Assembly: GCF_032463525.1 (NCBI RefSeq)
Contig: NZ_CP135972.1
Span: forward strand, 33,863-97,862
Direction of reading: 5' to 3'
Length of the DNA stretch: 64,000 nucleotides
DNA from: Pseudomonas sp. DTU_2021_1001937_2_SI_NGA_ILE_001
GTDB taxonomy: Bacteria; Pseudomonadota; Gammaproteobacteria; Pseudomonadales; Pseudomonadaceae
The notes beneath the pieces were generated by a model. It ran no database searches and was not told where the DNA came from. It saw only the letters and a program-made list of their open reading frames with translations. Below are positions 1 to 7,708 of the stretch, piece by piece. A program made the translations under genes and the position numbers. Position 1 is the stretch's first letter, and every line of letters begins with the position of its first letter.

Positions 1-1099
1 CGGTGATCACCGGGGTGTGTACGCGTTGCAGCGAACCGAAACGCAAATCGACCACCAGCCCGGGCTTGAGCCGGTCGGCCATCATCGGCGGGAACTGCGC
101 CTTGACCACCCAACTGGAGCCCAGCGGCACGATGTCCATCAGGCGCTGGCCCGCCGGGGCGATACCGCCGACCGTGTGCACCATCAGGCCCATCACCTGG
201 CCCGACACCGGGGCCAGGATCGAAGCGCTCTTGACCTCGAATTCCAGGCCCTTGATCTGGTCGGCCAGGCTCGAACTCTGCGAAGCGACCTGGGTCAGCT
301 GCGCCTCGGCTTCGCTGCGAAACTGCTGGCTCTGCTGCAAGGCCTTGAGCCGGCCTTCGTTGATGGCCTGGCGGGTACGGCCAATGTCGGCGATGGTCGA
401 GGCCAACTGGGCGCTCAATTGTGCGGCGGTGCTTTCTGCCTCGAACAGGCGATTGCGCGGCAGGTAGCCTTCAGCCGCCAGTTCGCGCATGCCCTTGAGG
501 CTCTGCTGCTGGAACTGCAACTGGGCGGTGTGGTTGCGCTTGATCTCTTCGTAACCGGCCAGTTGCTGGGTGAGCGAGTCGATCTCGTGCTGGTTGATCT
601 GCAGGCGGCTGGCCAGCTCGGCGCGGCGGGTAACGAACAGCTGGCCCTGCAGGTCCATGGCGGCCTTGGCCCGCGGGTCGTCGGCCCGGGCCAGCAGTTC
701 CGGCGACCACTGGATGCTTTTCTGGTCCAGGCGCTCGGCCATCAGCCGTTCTTCCACGGCTCGGGCGCTGAGCCACTGGCCGATGGCGACGTCCAGCTGC
801 GACTTGGCCTGCACGGTGTTGAGCTGCACCAGCACCTGCCCCTGCTGCACCTGGTCGCCCTCGCGCACCAGGATGCGGTCGATGGTGCCGCCGCTGCGCG
901 ACTGCACGGTCTTGCGCTCGCCGGCCACCACCACGGTGCCGCTGCCCACCACGCCACGGTCCAGCGGCGCAAAACCGGCCCAGAGGAAAAAGCCGCCCAG
1001 GCCGAGAAGCAGGCACCAGATGCCGATACGGGCCATTTTCCGAGCTTCGGCTTCAGGCCTGCTCAGCGGGGTCGACAGGTCGTTCGAAGTGGCTTGCAT
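1..1099 (-). CDS. Type I secretion periplasmic adaptor, HlyD/AprE family (partial, C-terminus cut by window edge)
   Basis: No stop codon is reached before the window start, so the 3' end is missing. The start is ATG at 1097-1099, with a GAGG-containing leader and only 7 nt after the stop of the ABC gene. The protein begins MQATSNDLSTPLS and has one membrane segment (about residues 25-42, rich in L, G and I). A lipoyl/barrel-sandwich half (VVAGERKTVQSRSGGTIDRI) follows, then a long coiled coil rich in Q, A and E, then the second half (ILAPVSGQVMGLMVHTVGG). That is the order of HlyD-type membrane fusion proteins, which bridge the inner-membrane ABC exporter and a TolC-like outer-membrane channel. 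The channel gene, if present, lies off the left edge. The likely clients are the RTX and Calx-beta proteins at 50-59 kb, by inference only. Confidence 0.9.
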   Translation of the reverse strand, partial: MQATSNDLSTPLSRPEAEARKMARIGIWCLLLGLGGFFLWAGFAPLDRGVVGSGTVVVAGERKTVQSRSGGTIDRILVREGDQVQQGQVLVQLNTVQAKSQLDVAIGQWLSARAVEERLMAERLDQKSIQWSPELLARADDPRAKAAMDLQGQLFVTRRAELASRLQINQHEIDSLTQQLAGYEEIKRNHTAQLQFQQQSLKGMRELAAEGYLPRNRLFEAESTAAQLSAQLASTIADIGRTRQAINEGRLKALQQSQQFRSEAEAQLTQVASQSSSLADQIKGLEFEVKSASILAPVSGQVMGLMVHTVGGIAPAGQRLMDIVPLGSSWVVKAQFPPMMADRLKPGLVVDLRFGSLQRVHTPVIT

Positions 1100-1106
1100 G
1101 ACGGCC

Positions 1107-2840
1107 TCAGGCGCTCGGATTGCTGGCTTCGGAAGGCGCGACGGCCGGTTTCTGCGCGGCCGGCGGGACCAGGGTCTTCATGACCTGGTCGCGGGGGCCG
1201 AACAGTTGCTGCACGCCATCCTTGAGGAACAGCAACTTGTCGACCACACCCAGCACGTTGGGCCGATGGGTCACCAGCACTACGGTGCTGCCTTCTTCCT
1301 TGAGCTTGCGTACGCCTTGCACCAGCGCGGCTTCGCCGGCTTCGTCGAGGTTGGAGTTGGGTTCGTCGAGCACGATCAGCGCCGGCTTGCCATACAGCGC
1401 GCGAGCCAGGCCGACACGCTGCTTCTGGCCACCGGACAGGCCCAGGCCGCCACTGCCCAGCAGGGTGTCGTAGCCCTTGGGGAAGTGCAGGATCATTTCG
1501 TGGATGCCGGCCAGTTGAGCCGCCTCGATGACCTTGGCCGAGTCCACTTCGCCGAAGCGTGCGATGTTCTGCGCGATGCTGCCGTCGAACAGTTCGATGT
1601 CCTGCGGCAGGTAGCCCAGGTGCGGGCCCAGGGCCTCACGCGACCATTGGCCGATTTCAGCGCCGTCCAGGCGCACCGAACCGTGGCCGGCCGGCCAGAT
1701 GCCGACCATGGCGCGGATCAGCGACGACTTGCCCGAGGCGCTGGGGCCGATGATCGCCAGGACCTCGCCTTTTTCCAGCTTGAAGGTCGCGCCGTTGACG
1801 GCCGGACGCTGCAGGCCCGGTGGCGTGACCACCAGGCGCTCGATGCTCAAGGCGCCGCTGGGTGCCGGCAAGGGCATGCGCACAGGTTCTTCCGGAAATT
1901 CATTGAGCAGTTTGTTCAGGCGCTCATAGCTGCTCTGGGCGTTGCCCATCTGCTTCCAGGAGCCAATCAGCGCTTCGGCCGGCGCCATGGCGCGGCCCAG
2001 CAGCACGGACACGGCGATCATCACGCCGGCGGAGATCTGGTTCTCAATCACCAGGATGGCGCCCAGGCCCAGGGCCATGGATTGCCAGGTCATGCGCACG
2101 AAGCGCGACAGCGCGGCGATCTGCGAGCTGCGGTCGCTGGCCTCGCCCTGCTCGGTGATGACCCCTTGCTGAACCTTGAACCAGCGCTTGCGCAGCGGAC
2201 TGAGCATGCCCATGGCCTGGATGACTTCGGCGTTCTGCAGGGTGCCGTTCACATAACTGGACGAAGCCACCGACAAGCGGTTGGCTTCGCTCATGCTCTT
2301 GCGCGTGGCCAGCTCGTTCCAGATCGCCAGGCCGGCGAGGATCAACGAACCGACCACGGTGAACACACCCAGCCAGGGGTGGAACAGGAAAGTGGCGATC
2401 AGGTAGATCGGCAGCCAGGGCGCATCGAACAGTGCCACCAGCCCCGGGCCGGTGACGAACTGGCGGATGCTGTTCAGGTCGCTCAGGACCTGGGCAGGGT
2501 TGGCACTGTGTTCCTTGAGGCTGCGCTGGAATGCGGCATTGAAGACCCGCTCGCCCAGATGGGTGTCGAGGCCTGCGCTCATCTTGATCATCACCTGCCC
2601 GCGCACCCACTCCAGGGCGCAACTGAGCGCGAAGAAGATCAGCAAGATCAGGCTGAGCATCAGCAGCGTGGTTTCGTTGCGACTGGTCAGGACCCGATCG
2701 AAGACCTGCATCATATAAACGGAAGGCACGAGCATCAGCAGGTTGATGACCCCACTGAACAACGCCAGTACCCCGAACAGACGACGATAGCGCAGCAGGG
2801 CTGCATCGATATCTCGCTTGGGATCAAGAAAAAGTCGCAT
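1107..2840 (-). CDS. Type I secretion ABC transporter, permease/ATPase (AprD/PrtD family)
   Basis: This is a 577-residue fusion of an exporter membrane domain and an ATPase. The membrane domain has hydrophobic segments near residues 21-43, 58-76, 140-175 and 250-285. The ATPase shows Walker A GPSASGKSS at 365-373, signature LSGGQKQR at 468-475 and Walker B LIVLDE at 488-493. It has no N-terminal C39-like domain, which places it with AprD/PrtD/HasD, exporters of RTX proteases, haemophores and S-layer-type proteins, rather than with HlyB or LapB. It is the first gene of an operon with the adaptor 7 nt downstream. No ribosome binding site is strong at the ATG, but no better in-frame start is visible. 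The substrate is not encoded next to it; five signal-peptide-less candidates lie at 50-59 kb. Confidence 0.92.
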   Translation of the reverse strand: MRLFLDPKRDIDAALLRYRRLFGVLALFSGVINLLMLVPSVYMMQVFDRVLTSRNETTLLMLSLILLIFFALSCALEWVRGQVMIKMSAGLDTHLGERVFNAAFQRSLKEHSANPAQVLSDLNSIRQFVTGPGLVALFDAPWLPIYLIATFLFHPWLGVFTVVGSLILAGLAIWNELATRKSMSEANRLSVASSSYVNGTLQNAEVIQAMGMLSPLRKRWFKVQQGVITEQGEASDRSSQIAALSRFVRMTWQSMALGLGAILVIENQISAGVMIAVSVLLGRAMAPAEALIGSWKQMGNAQSSYERLNKLLNEFPEEPVRMPLPAPSGALSIERLVVTPPGLQRPAVNGATFKLEKGEVLAIIGPSASGKSSLIRAMVGIWPAGHGSVRLDGAEIGQWSREALGPHLGYLPQDIELFDGSIAQNIARFGEVDSAKVIEAAQLAGIHEMILHFPKGYDTLLGSGGLGLSGGQKQRVGLARALYGKPALIVLDEPNSNLDEAGEAALVQGVRKLKEEGSTVVLVTHRPNVLGVVDKLLFLKDGVQQLFGPRDQVMKTLVPPAAQKPAVAPSEASNPSA

Positions 2841-3055
2841 GGCATCCAGGGAAAGAGTGGCGAGAGGTAAAGGACAGTGACGCTGTGTCCAGGGAATGAA
2901 AGCAGCCGAAAAGCGGCGGCGATGCTAGCACTCTGCCTGTTGCTAATGAACAGCACGAACTCCCGTCCACACGCCTATTTCATCGGCTTACCCAGCCTGT
3001 TCTTGAACCTGTTTTCATGAAGGATCCAGCCATGTCGAGTCGCGGCCTGCCCTGT

Positions 3056-3077
3056 ATCGACTACAAATTCCGGCTAT
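3056..3077 (-). repeat. Outlying iteron copy, inverted relative to the main array
   Basis: ATCGACTACAAATTCCGGCTAT here is the exact reverse complement of the main iteron consensus at 4199-4787. It sits between the secretion operon and the rep gene. With two other inverted copies it is a possible handcuffing or replication-control site. The rest of 2841-3340 holds no gene. Confidence 0.8.
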
Positions 3078-3083
3078 CGCAGA

Positions 3084-3122
3084 AGCTAGCTAAATATATA
3101 GCTATCTAGCTAGCAAGCTAAT
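3084..3122. repeat. TAGCTA-rich palindromic cluster A
   Basis: A 39-bp AT-rich stretch built of overlapping AGCTAGCTA, ATATATAGCTAT and CTAGCTAGC palindromes. Related clusters lie at 3309-3335, 5359-5386, 6395-6425, 6497-6528 and 46635-46667. They flank the rep-par-tus genes, so I suspect binding sites for the small ParG-like protein. No function is shown directly. Confidence 0.6.
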
Positions 3123-3270
3123 AGGGCAATTTTTCCCGGAGAATCCACTCAGGCCCCGTAAATCAGGGGCTCCAGGCGAACGGGTAGAAAGACCGCTGCA
3201 GGGTCATGGGCAGGTATGAAAGGCATCTGGAAGGCGCGGGCCTGGTTATCGGACAGGCTCGACGGAATCT

Positions 3271-3292
3271 AATGACTACAAATTCCGGCTAT
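3271..3292 (-). repeat. Outlying iteron copy, inverted
   Basis: GACTACAAATTCCGGCTAT matches the reverse complement of the iteron core. It lies 49 bp past the rep stop codon, on the side opposite the main array. Confidence 0.75.
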
Positions 3293-3308
3293 GGGTGACC
3301 GAATAAAA

Positions 3309-3335
3309 GATAGCTATATAGCTATCTATATAGAT
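3309..3335. repeat. TAGCTA-rich palindromic cluster B
   Basis: GATAGCTATATAGCTATCTA contains a 16-bp palindrome (ATAGCTATATAGCTAT) and ends 5 bp from the rep stop. It is the same sequence family as the other TAGCTA clusters. Confidence 0.6.
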
Positions 3336-3340
3336 TGTTA

Positions 3341-4093
3341 TCACTCGTCCTTGAGGATTTCCAAAGGATTCTCGGGCAGTGGCTCCAGGCTGTCGCCCAG
3401 CGACAGACGCATCTGCGCCGCCTCGTGGAAGCGGAAGATCAGGCTTTTCACGGTCTTGCCTTCGGTGACGGTCTCATAGGTGATGGAGATGCCCGACTTG
3501 GCCATGATCTCGTTGATCGACGGCGTGATGACCCGCTGCCGCAGGTTGTTGAAGCGTTTGTAGCTGTCGCCCAGGTCCAGCAGGATACGCAGCTTCTCGA
3601 CCTCGATGACCAGCACGCCGGTGCTCTTGAACTGCATCAGCAGTTCGAACAGCCGGAAGCTGTGCATGGAGTTGAGATTGGCCACCCGGCGCAAGTCGTA
3701 GGAGGTGAGCTTGCTGTTGAGCATCGACAGGTAGGGGATCACATCCACGGTGAAGTTGAGCGTCACCCGACCCTCACCCTCGGCGTAGGCCGCCTTGTAC
3801 ACCCAGCGGATACGCGTGCGGTTCTTGCCGTCGAAGGTCTGGATGTCGCGCTCGTAGAGGGAGTCGGCGGCTTCCTTGAGGTTGGTGTAGGCGAAACGGA
3901 TGGGCACACCATAAATCTCCGCGAAACTCGCCGCCGTGACGGTGATCTTCGAAGGCATGGGCTTGCGCGGGTCGACCTGGGCGATGGCTGCCAGCAGCAG
4001 GCGCTGCTCCTGCAGGTTCAGCCGGTAGGAGGCGCTGATGAGGTCGTTGGCCTTGGTGATCAGCAGGGACGAAGGTTCTTTGGCGGCGGTCAT
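3341..4093 (-). CDS. Plasmid replication initiator, Rep_3 (RepB) superfamily, replicon 1
   Basis: A 250-residue protein with the two-winged-helix plan of Rep_3 initiators. The N-terminal domain opens with the typical SSLLITKANDLISASYRLN and LNLQEQRLLLAAIAQVD and ends near residue 130. The C-terminal winged helix includes FRLFELLMQF and LRQRVITPSINEI, the usual iteron-contact region. Such proteins bind iterons as monomers, melt the adjacent AT-rich DNA and load the host helicase. An AGGAAT ribosome binding site precedes the ATG. Thirteen iterons start about 105 bp upstream of the start codon, the normal arrangement for a theta-replicating low-copy plasmid. No frameshift or internal stop is visible, so the gene looks intact. 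It is clearly different from the second initiator at 22246. Confidence 0.93.
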   Translation of the reverse strand: MTAAKEPSSLLITKANDLISASYRLNLQEQRLLLAAIAQVDPRKPMPSKITVTAASFAEIYGVPIRFAYTNLKEAADSLYERDIQTFDGKNRTRIRWVYKAAYAEGEGRVTLNFTVDVIPYLSMLNSKLTSYDLRRVANLNSMHSFRLFELLMQFKSTGVLVIEVEKLRILLDLGDSYKRFNNLRQRVITPSINEIMAKSGISITYETVTEGKTVKSLIFRFHEAAQMRLSLGDSLEPLPENPLEILKDE

Positions 4094-4198
4094 CGACTAT
4101 TCCTGACGCAGTAATGAGTCGATAGTAACAAGCTTGAACGACGATTATCGCCCCCGTTTTCGCAAGAAGATGCTTCGTATGGCTTCATACCGAAACAG

Positions 4199-4787
4199 AT
4201 AGCTGAAATTTGTAGTCGATACGCGTAGGGGACATACCCGGAATTTGTAGTCGATAGCGATCAAAGGAATAGCCAGAATTTGTAGTCGATAGGCGACCTA
4301 GCTGTACGACCCCGCGTAAGCACTGATAACTCGGATAGCCGGAATTTGTAGTCGATAGACCAATGGCGCATAGCCAGAATTTGTAGTCGTTGGAAAAGAA
4401 AAAGCGGGAGGAGAGTTCAGGCGCAGCGAGTAGCACTTGGCCATAGCCGGAATTTGTAGTCGTATCGGGTCTGTATGCCTGCTGTAGGACGCGCCTGTAG
4501 GACAGAATGAGGGTGGCTAAACGCCTTACGCTATGCGGCTTTGCGCCATAGCCGGAATTTGTAATCGATAGAACGCGGCTCTATAGCCAGAATTTGTAGT
4601 CGATGGAGCGGGGTCGTGGGACCGGGGTGGGGAGGGCACGCAAAGGGGTGTTCAGCAGGCCTGTCGCGCCTGTGGATAACAGCTGAAATCTGTAGTCGTC
4701 ATAGCTGGAATTTGTAGTCGATACAGCTGGAATTTGTAGTCGTCATAGCTGAAATTTGTAGTCGTATAGCCGGAATCTGTAGTCGAT
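4199..4787 (+). repeat. Iteron array of replicon 1 (13 x 22 bp)
   Basis: Thirteen direct repeats of ATAGCCGGAATTTGTAGTCGAT or one- to four-base variants begin at 4199, 4234, 4269, 4335, 4370, 4443, 4548, 4583, 4679, 4701, 4723, 4745 and 4766. Spacing is often near 35 bp in the left part, and the last five are nearly contiguous at 22 bp. Variation concentrates at positions 5-7 (GCC, GCT, CCC) and in the last two bases. Direct orientation and proximity to a Rep_3 gene identify an iteron-type vegetative origin. The length and regularity differ from CRISPR, as there are no constant-length spacers. Confidence 0.93.
4671..4679 (+). promoter_or_regulatory. DnaA box inside the origin
   Basis: TGTGGATAA is the reverse complement of the perfect DnaA box TTATCCACA. 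It sits between iterons 8 and 9, as in many iteron plasmids where DnaA helps open the origin. Confidence 0.75.
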
Positions 4788-5262
4788 ACCCCGCTGCAGG
4801 CCACGTAAATCAAGGGCTCCAGAGGTGCTAAAAACAAGCTTTAAAAACAAGCTTTTAAAAACAAGAAAAAACGCTTTTAAAAACCGCGCGTAAGTACGCG
4901 CAAGAAGCTCATTTTTTTTGTTTTTTGCAAAGCTAAAGGCAAAAGCAAAGGCGAATGCCCGTGAGAGGCCCTGAGGGCCCGCACAAGCTCCAAAAACCAA
5001 CTCAAGCAAGCTGGTGCGCGGAGAAATGCTTTTTCGCGCTCAAAATCGATCACAGGGCCTTACAGGACGATTTGCCAGCGAAGCAAATTCAAATTTCCGC
5101 TTGTCTGGCAAACGCCCAGGGAAATCGATCTGCCGGACCAGGTCATCAGGGGCAAAGCCGCCGTGTAGGCAGGGCATGCTCGATCATCGCTATCTGCTGG
5201 TGACGTAGTCCCCGGACTTTCTCTGACGGCAAACTATGCAAATCCGCATCGGCCATAGAGCT

Positions 5263-5284
5263 ATCGACTACAAAATCCAGGTAT
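5263..5284 (-). repeat. Outlying iteron-like copy, inverted
   Basis: ATCGACTACAAAATCCAGGTAT is the reverse complement of the iteron with a few changes. It is separated from the main array by about 475 bp. Confidence 0.6.
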
Positions 5285-5358
5285 TTATCCTACATGCCAT
5301 GCTGATTTGGCCTGCTGACCGAGTATGGCACAGGGCTACGGCGAATGGCCATGAAAAA

Positions 5359-5386
5359 TAGCTAGCTATATAGATAGATAGCTATA
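5359..5386. repeat. TAGCTA cluster C, candidate centromere/operator of the par operon
   Basis: TAGCTAGCTATATAGATAG followed by ATAGCTATA lies 60 bp upstream of the parA start. In type Ib partition systems the centromere and operator sit just upstream of parF/parA and consist of short repeats bound by a ribbon-helix-helix ParG protein. This position and the 6-bp palindromic unit fit that model. Confidence 0.55.
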
Positions 5387-5402
5387 ATGCCAATCCCTGT
5401 GA

Positions 5403-5423
5403 CCTGCCTATATATAAGGCAGG
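5403..5423. promoter_or_regulatory. Palindrome at the parA promoter (probable operator)
   Basis: CCTGCCT-ATATATA-AGGCAGG is a perfect 7-bp inverted repeat around an AT core that could serve as the -10 region. It ends 10 bp before the AAGGAGA ribosome binding site of parA. It is probably an autoregulatory operator; the binding protein is not known. Confidence 0.5.
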
Positions 5424-5445
5424 CGCGTTCCACAAGGAGAGCACA

Positions 5446-6078
5446 GTGACCATTTTTGCATGCGTCAACACCAAAGGCGGTGTTGGTAAGACCACGACAG
5501 CAGTCCACCTGGCCACCATGCTGGCAACCCGCGGCAAAACGCTGTTGATCGATGGTGACCCCCAGGCCAGCGCTGCCAGCTGGGCTGCCTGGCGTCGCGA
5601 CAACCCGGAATACAGCCCAAGCCCAACGACCGTGTGCCTGCAGGGCAAGGCCATCAACTCTGAAGGCCGACAGTTGGCCAGCTCCTATGAACATGTGGTG
5701 GTCGATGCCGGTGGCCGTGACTCCGTCGGCCTGCGTTCTGCGTTGCTGTTGGCTGAAGTGGTGATCGTTCCGGTAGGTGCCAGTTCGTTCGATGCTGCCG
5801 CCATGACCGATCTGCTGACCGTCGTCGACCTGGCCCGCGACTACAACCCTGCTCTGGACGTGAAGATGCTGCTGTCACGGGTCGACACCCGTACCAAGGA
5901 CACCGGCGAAATGCTCACCTTCCTGGAAGAACAGTCCTTCAGCGTGTTCAAGACCAAGATCTGCGAGCGTGTGGCTTTTCGCCGTTGCATCAGTGAAGGC
6001 GCCATCGTGCATGAACTCAAGCGCGATCATGCGGCCATCCAGGAGATGAACGCCTTCTTCGCCGAGGTGCTGCCGTGA
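5446..6078 (+). CDS. parA: ParA-family partition ATPase (type Ib, ParF-like)
   Basis: A 210-residue ParA/MinD-type ATPase without an N-terminal helix-turn-helix, the short form found in type Ib partition systems. The deviant Walker A is KGGVGKTT near residues 10-17. LIDGDPQASA follows as the A' motif, and YEHVVVDAGGRDS as Walker B. It positions plasmid copies on the nucleoid together with the RHH protein encoded next. Translation starts at GTG 5446 behind a strong AAGGAGA site. The stop overlaps the GTG of the next gene (GTGA), so the two are translationally coupled. It belongs to the same replicon as the iterons and Tus. Confidence 0.93.
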   Translation: MTIFACVNTKGGVGKTTTAVHLATMLATRGKTLLIDGDPQASAASWAAWRRDNPEYSPSPTTVCLQGKAINSEGRQLASSYEHVVVDAGGRDSVGLRSALLLAEVVIVPVGASSFDAAAMTDLLTVVDLARDYNPALDVKMLLSRVDTRTKDTGEMLTFLEEQSFSVFKTKICERVAFRRCISEGAIVHELKRDHAAIQEMNAFFAEVLP

Positions 6079-6380
6079 TCAAATCCAAGCCCGACATAAA
6101 GAGCTTCAAGAAGGACCCCAACGAATTCCTCGAAGGGGGAGAGGCAGACAAGGCACTGAGCAAACCGGCTGCCCACGAACCCGCCCGTAGCAAGGCAGCC
6201 GAAGCGCCGGTCGAAGCACTCAAGCCTGAGCCCACCGTGCAGAAACTCTTTCGTCTGCGTTGGGACATTGCCAACGCCTTGAAGATCGGCGCGGCCCAGG
6301 AATCTGCGAAAACCGGCAAGCGCGTCACCGAGACGGACATTGTTCAGCAGTTGCTGAAGCAGCATTACAACCTCGACTGA
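6075..6380 (+). CDS. ParG-like ribbon-helix-helix centromere-binding protein
   Basis: A 101-residue protein overlapping parA by 4 nt. The first 60 residues are charged and low in complexity (K, E, A, P), like the mobile N-terminal tail of ParG that stimulates the partner ATPase. The last 45 residues (VQKLFRLRWDIANALKIGAA, then TGKRVTETDIVQQLL) fit a ribbon-helix-helix fold with a short strand and two helices. The predicted role is binding the centromere and repressing the par promoter. The TAGCTA clusters upstream and downstream are the likely targets, by inference. Sequence similarity to named ParG proteins cannot be tested here, so the family assignment rests on size, fold pattern and gene order. 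Confidence 0.75.
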   Translation: MIKSKPDIKSFKKDPNEFLEGGEADKALSKPAAHEPARSKAAEAPVEALKPEPTVQKLFRLRWDIANALKIGAAQESAKTGKRVTETDIVQQLLKQHYNLD

Positions 6381-6394
6381 GGCTCTGTATTTGC

Positions 6395-6425
6395 AGCTAT
6401 ATAGATATGTATATAGCTAGCTATC
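6395..6425. repeat. TAGCTA cluster D
   Basis: AGCTATATAGATATGTATATAGCTAGCTATC starts 15 bp after the parG-like stop codon. It is near-palindromic (AGCTATATA and TATATAGCT arms) and related to clusters A-C, E and F. Confidence 0.6.
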
Positions 6426-6452
6426 AGGCCGAGATTTAAAATGCCTGACCAT

Positions 6453-6488
6453 CTATTCCAAGCCTGGAATCGGCAAGGCTTGGAATAG
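6453..6488. repeat. 12-bp inverted repeat between par and tus
   Basis: CTATTCCAAGCC and GGCTTGGAATAG form perfect 12-bp arms around a 12-nt loop. No T-run follows on either side, so this is a weak terminator at best. It could close the par operon or be a protein site. Confidence 0.5.
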
Positions 6489-6496
6489 AAGTCCTG

Positions 6497-6528
6497 GCTG
6501 TGATAGCTAGCATTATAGCTATCACAGC
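6497..6528. repeat. TAGCTA cluster E, perfect 12-bp-arm palindrome
   Basis: GCTGTGATAGCT and AGCTATCACAGC are perfect arms around an 8-nt centre that also contains TAG and CAT steps. Position, AT content and the TAGCTA core tie it to the other clusters. Confidence 0.6.
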
Positions 6529-6537
6529 AAACAGGGA

Positions 6538-6668
6538 TTAATACCACCCCTACAGCTTATAACTAAGCTGCTGTTAACCTCTTGTGCGCGTGCTCGCTCC
6601 ATGCGTAGAGCGGATAAGGGAGGAAAGAGGTGATCTCAAATGATCTGCTATATTAGGGGTGGTATTAA
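6538..6668. promoter_or_regulatory. Inverted 15-bp repeats bracketing the tus promoter
   Basis: TTAATACCACCCCTA (6538-6552) and TAGGGGTGGTATTAA (6654-6668) are exact reverse complements 101 bp apart. The right copy lies between a TATATT -10-like box (6649-6654) and the AGAGG ribosome binding site of the Tus homologue. In E. coli Tus represses its own gene by binding a Ter site at its promoter. These repeats are therefore candidates for the local operator or Ter sites. Confidence 0.6.
6554..6567 (+). promoter_or_regulatory. Ter-like sequence next to tus
   Basis: AGCTTATAACTAAG matches the E. coli Ter core ATGTTGTAACTAAA at 10 of 14 positions, including TAACTAA with the cytosine that flips in the Tus lock. 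It touches the left 15-bp repeat. The similarity may be chance; experiments or more sites are needed to call it Ter. Confidence 0.35.
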
Positions 6669-6682
6669 AAAGAGGCTTCGCC

Positions 6683-7708
6683 ATGATCCATGAGATCGTC
6701 CATGTCCATGAGCGCCTTCAGCAAAAGCTGGGCGCTTTCTCTCGTCTCTGGCCGTCGCTGGTGGTCACCGGTAGCGTCTGGCGACTGCCCTTGTTGGCCG
6801 AACAGAAAGCCCCCGACCGTATCGATGTCGAGCGCCTTGAGGGCGCAGCGGCCATTGAAGCCACCCGTCAGGCCATGGCTGCTTTCGAGCGTTTGCCCGG
6901 TCAGGCCCCCGGTACGGTCATGCGTTTGCCGGGCTATTTCGCCCTGCGCGACAGCGTGCTGCCCCAGGTTCGTGAGATCAACGAACTCAAGGACGAGCTG
7001 ATGGCCATGATCGAGAAGACCCGCATCGAGCTTAATCTGGCCACCACTGCGCGGTCGAAGATCCTGCGCCAGGCGTTGGGGCATCAATTCAGCATGAAGC
7101 AGTTGGCCCGCCATACTCAGGTGTTCGACAGCACGCCACGCTTGATCGTCTTTACCTGGGCCGGGCACACCACCGGCGGTGAGCGCATCGAGGTCGGCAA
7201 GGTGCGTGAGCTGCTGACCAAGACGGCCGAGCAGCAGTCCGAACGCGACAATGTTGCGCCAGGCGAAACCCTGGCGGGTGCCGAGCTGCGACGTATCGTC
7301 AACCTGGCCGACCAGGCCACCCTCATCAAGTACAAGAAAGTGGCACCGCACCCGCGGGCCATGCTGTATTTCTCGGCCAGCTCACGCTACGACGCGATGA
7401 TCCACAGCAATCTGCCGCTGTTCGTGCTCGCCGGCCAGGAGCCGATCGAGGTACATGAGCTGCGCGACTTCGATCGGCATGCGCGTCAGGCCGAGCGGCC
7501 TGACAAGAAGCCGCGTATCGAAGTGATCCCACGCATGAACCTGTTCCTCAACCCCGACGACCTGGTGGGCATGCGCAAGGCCCAACCCACCGAAGGGCGC
7601 AGCACCCTGGTGGCGTCGACCTATTCGGAACGCCGCAGTACACCGGCCGCTGCGCCCAGCCAGGATGACGACCAGCTGGACCTCAATCTGCAAGATCCTC
7701 AGGACTGA
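6683..7708 (+). CDS. tus: Tus homologue: replication-terminator (Ter)-binding protein
   Basis: A 341-residue protein alignable by eye with E. coli Tus along much of its length. Matching blocks are RLPG at 81-84, REINELKDEL at 97-106 (Tus IQHINKLK), TTAR at 121-124 (Tus TAAR), the STPRLIVFTWAGHTTG block at 150-165 (Tus ATLRFGWANKH) and the end IPRMNLFLN at 282-290 (Tus IPRLHLYVAD). Tus binds Ter sites asymmetrically and stops replication forks coming from one side. Homologues are known on plasmids, including Pseudomonas plasmids. ATG 6683 is chosen because AGAGG lies 7 nt upstream; the in-frame GTG at 6659 would fall inside the 15-bp repeat. The residues after about 295 are a low-complexity tail absent from E. 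coli Tus. The gene ends 26 nt inside the end of the convergent integrase gene. Confidence 0.85.
   Translation: MIHEIVHVHERLQQKLGAFSRLWPSLVVTGSVWRLPLLAEQKAPDRIDVERLEGAAAIEATRQAMAAFERLPGQAPGTVMRLPGYFALRDSVLPQVREINELKDELMAMIEKTRIELNLATTARSKILRQALGHQFSMKQLARHTQVFDSTPRLIVFTWAGHTTGGERIEVGKVRELLTKTAEQQSERDNVAPGETLAGAELRRIVNLADQATLIKYKKVAPHPRAMLYFSASSRYDAMIHSNLPLFVLAGQEPIEVHELRDFDRHARQAERPDKKPRIEVIPRMNLFLNPDDLVGMRKAQPTEGRSTLVASTYSERRSTPAAAPSQDDDQLDLNLQDPQD

Larger units (their letters stand above)
4788..5402. other. AT-rich origin side and leader of the partition operon; no gene
   Basis: The first part (about 4828-4925) is strongly A/T-rich, with repeated AAAAACAAGCTTT-like runs and an ATTTTTTTTGTTTTTTG stretch, and is a good candidate for the duplex unwinding element beside the iterons. 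The remaining 400 bp have no convincing coding region on either strand. They hold one inverted iteron-like copy (5263-5284) and TAGCTA cluster C. Confidence 0.6.

Noticed and set aside
4199..4787. Possible CRISPR array
   Set aside because: The 22-bp repeats have irregular or no spacers and lie next to a Rep_3 gene, so they are iterons. No cas gene is present.
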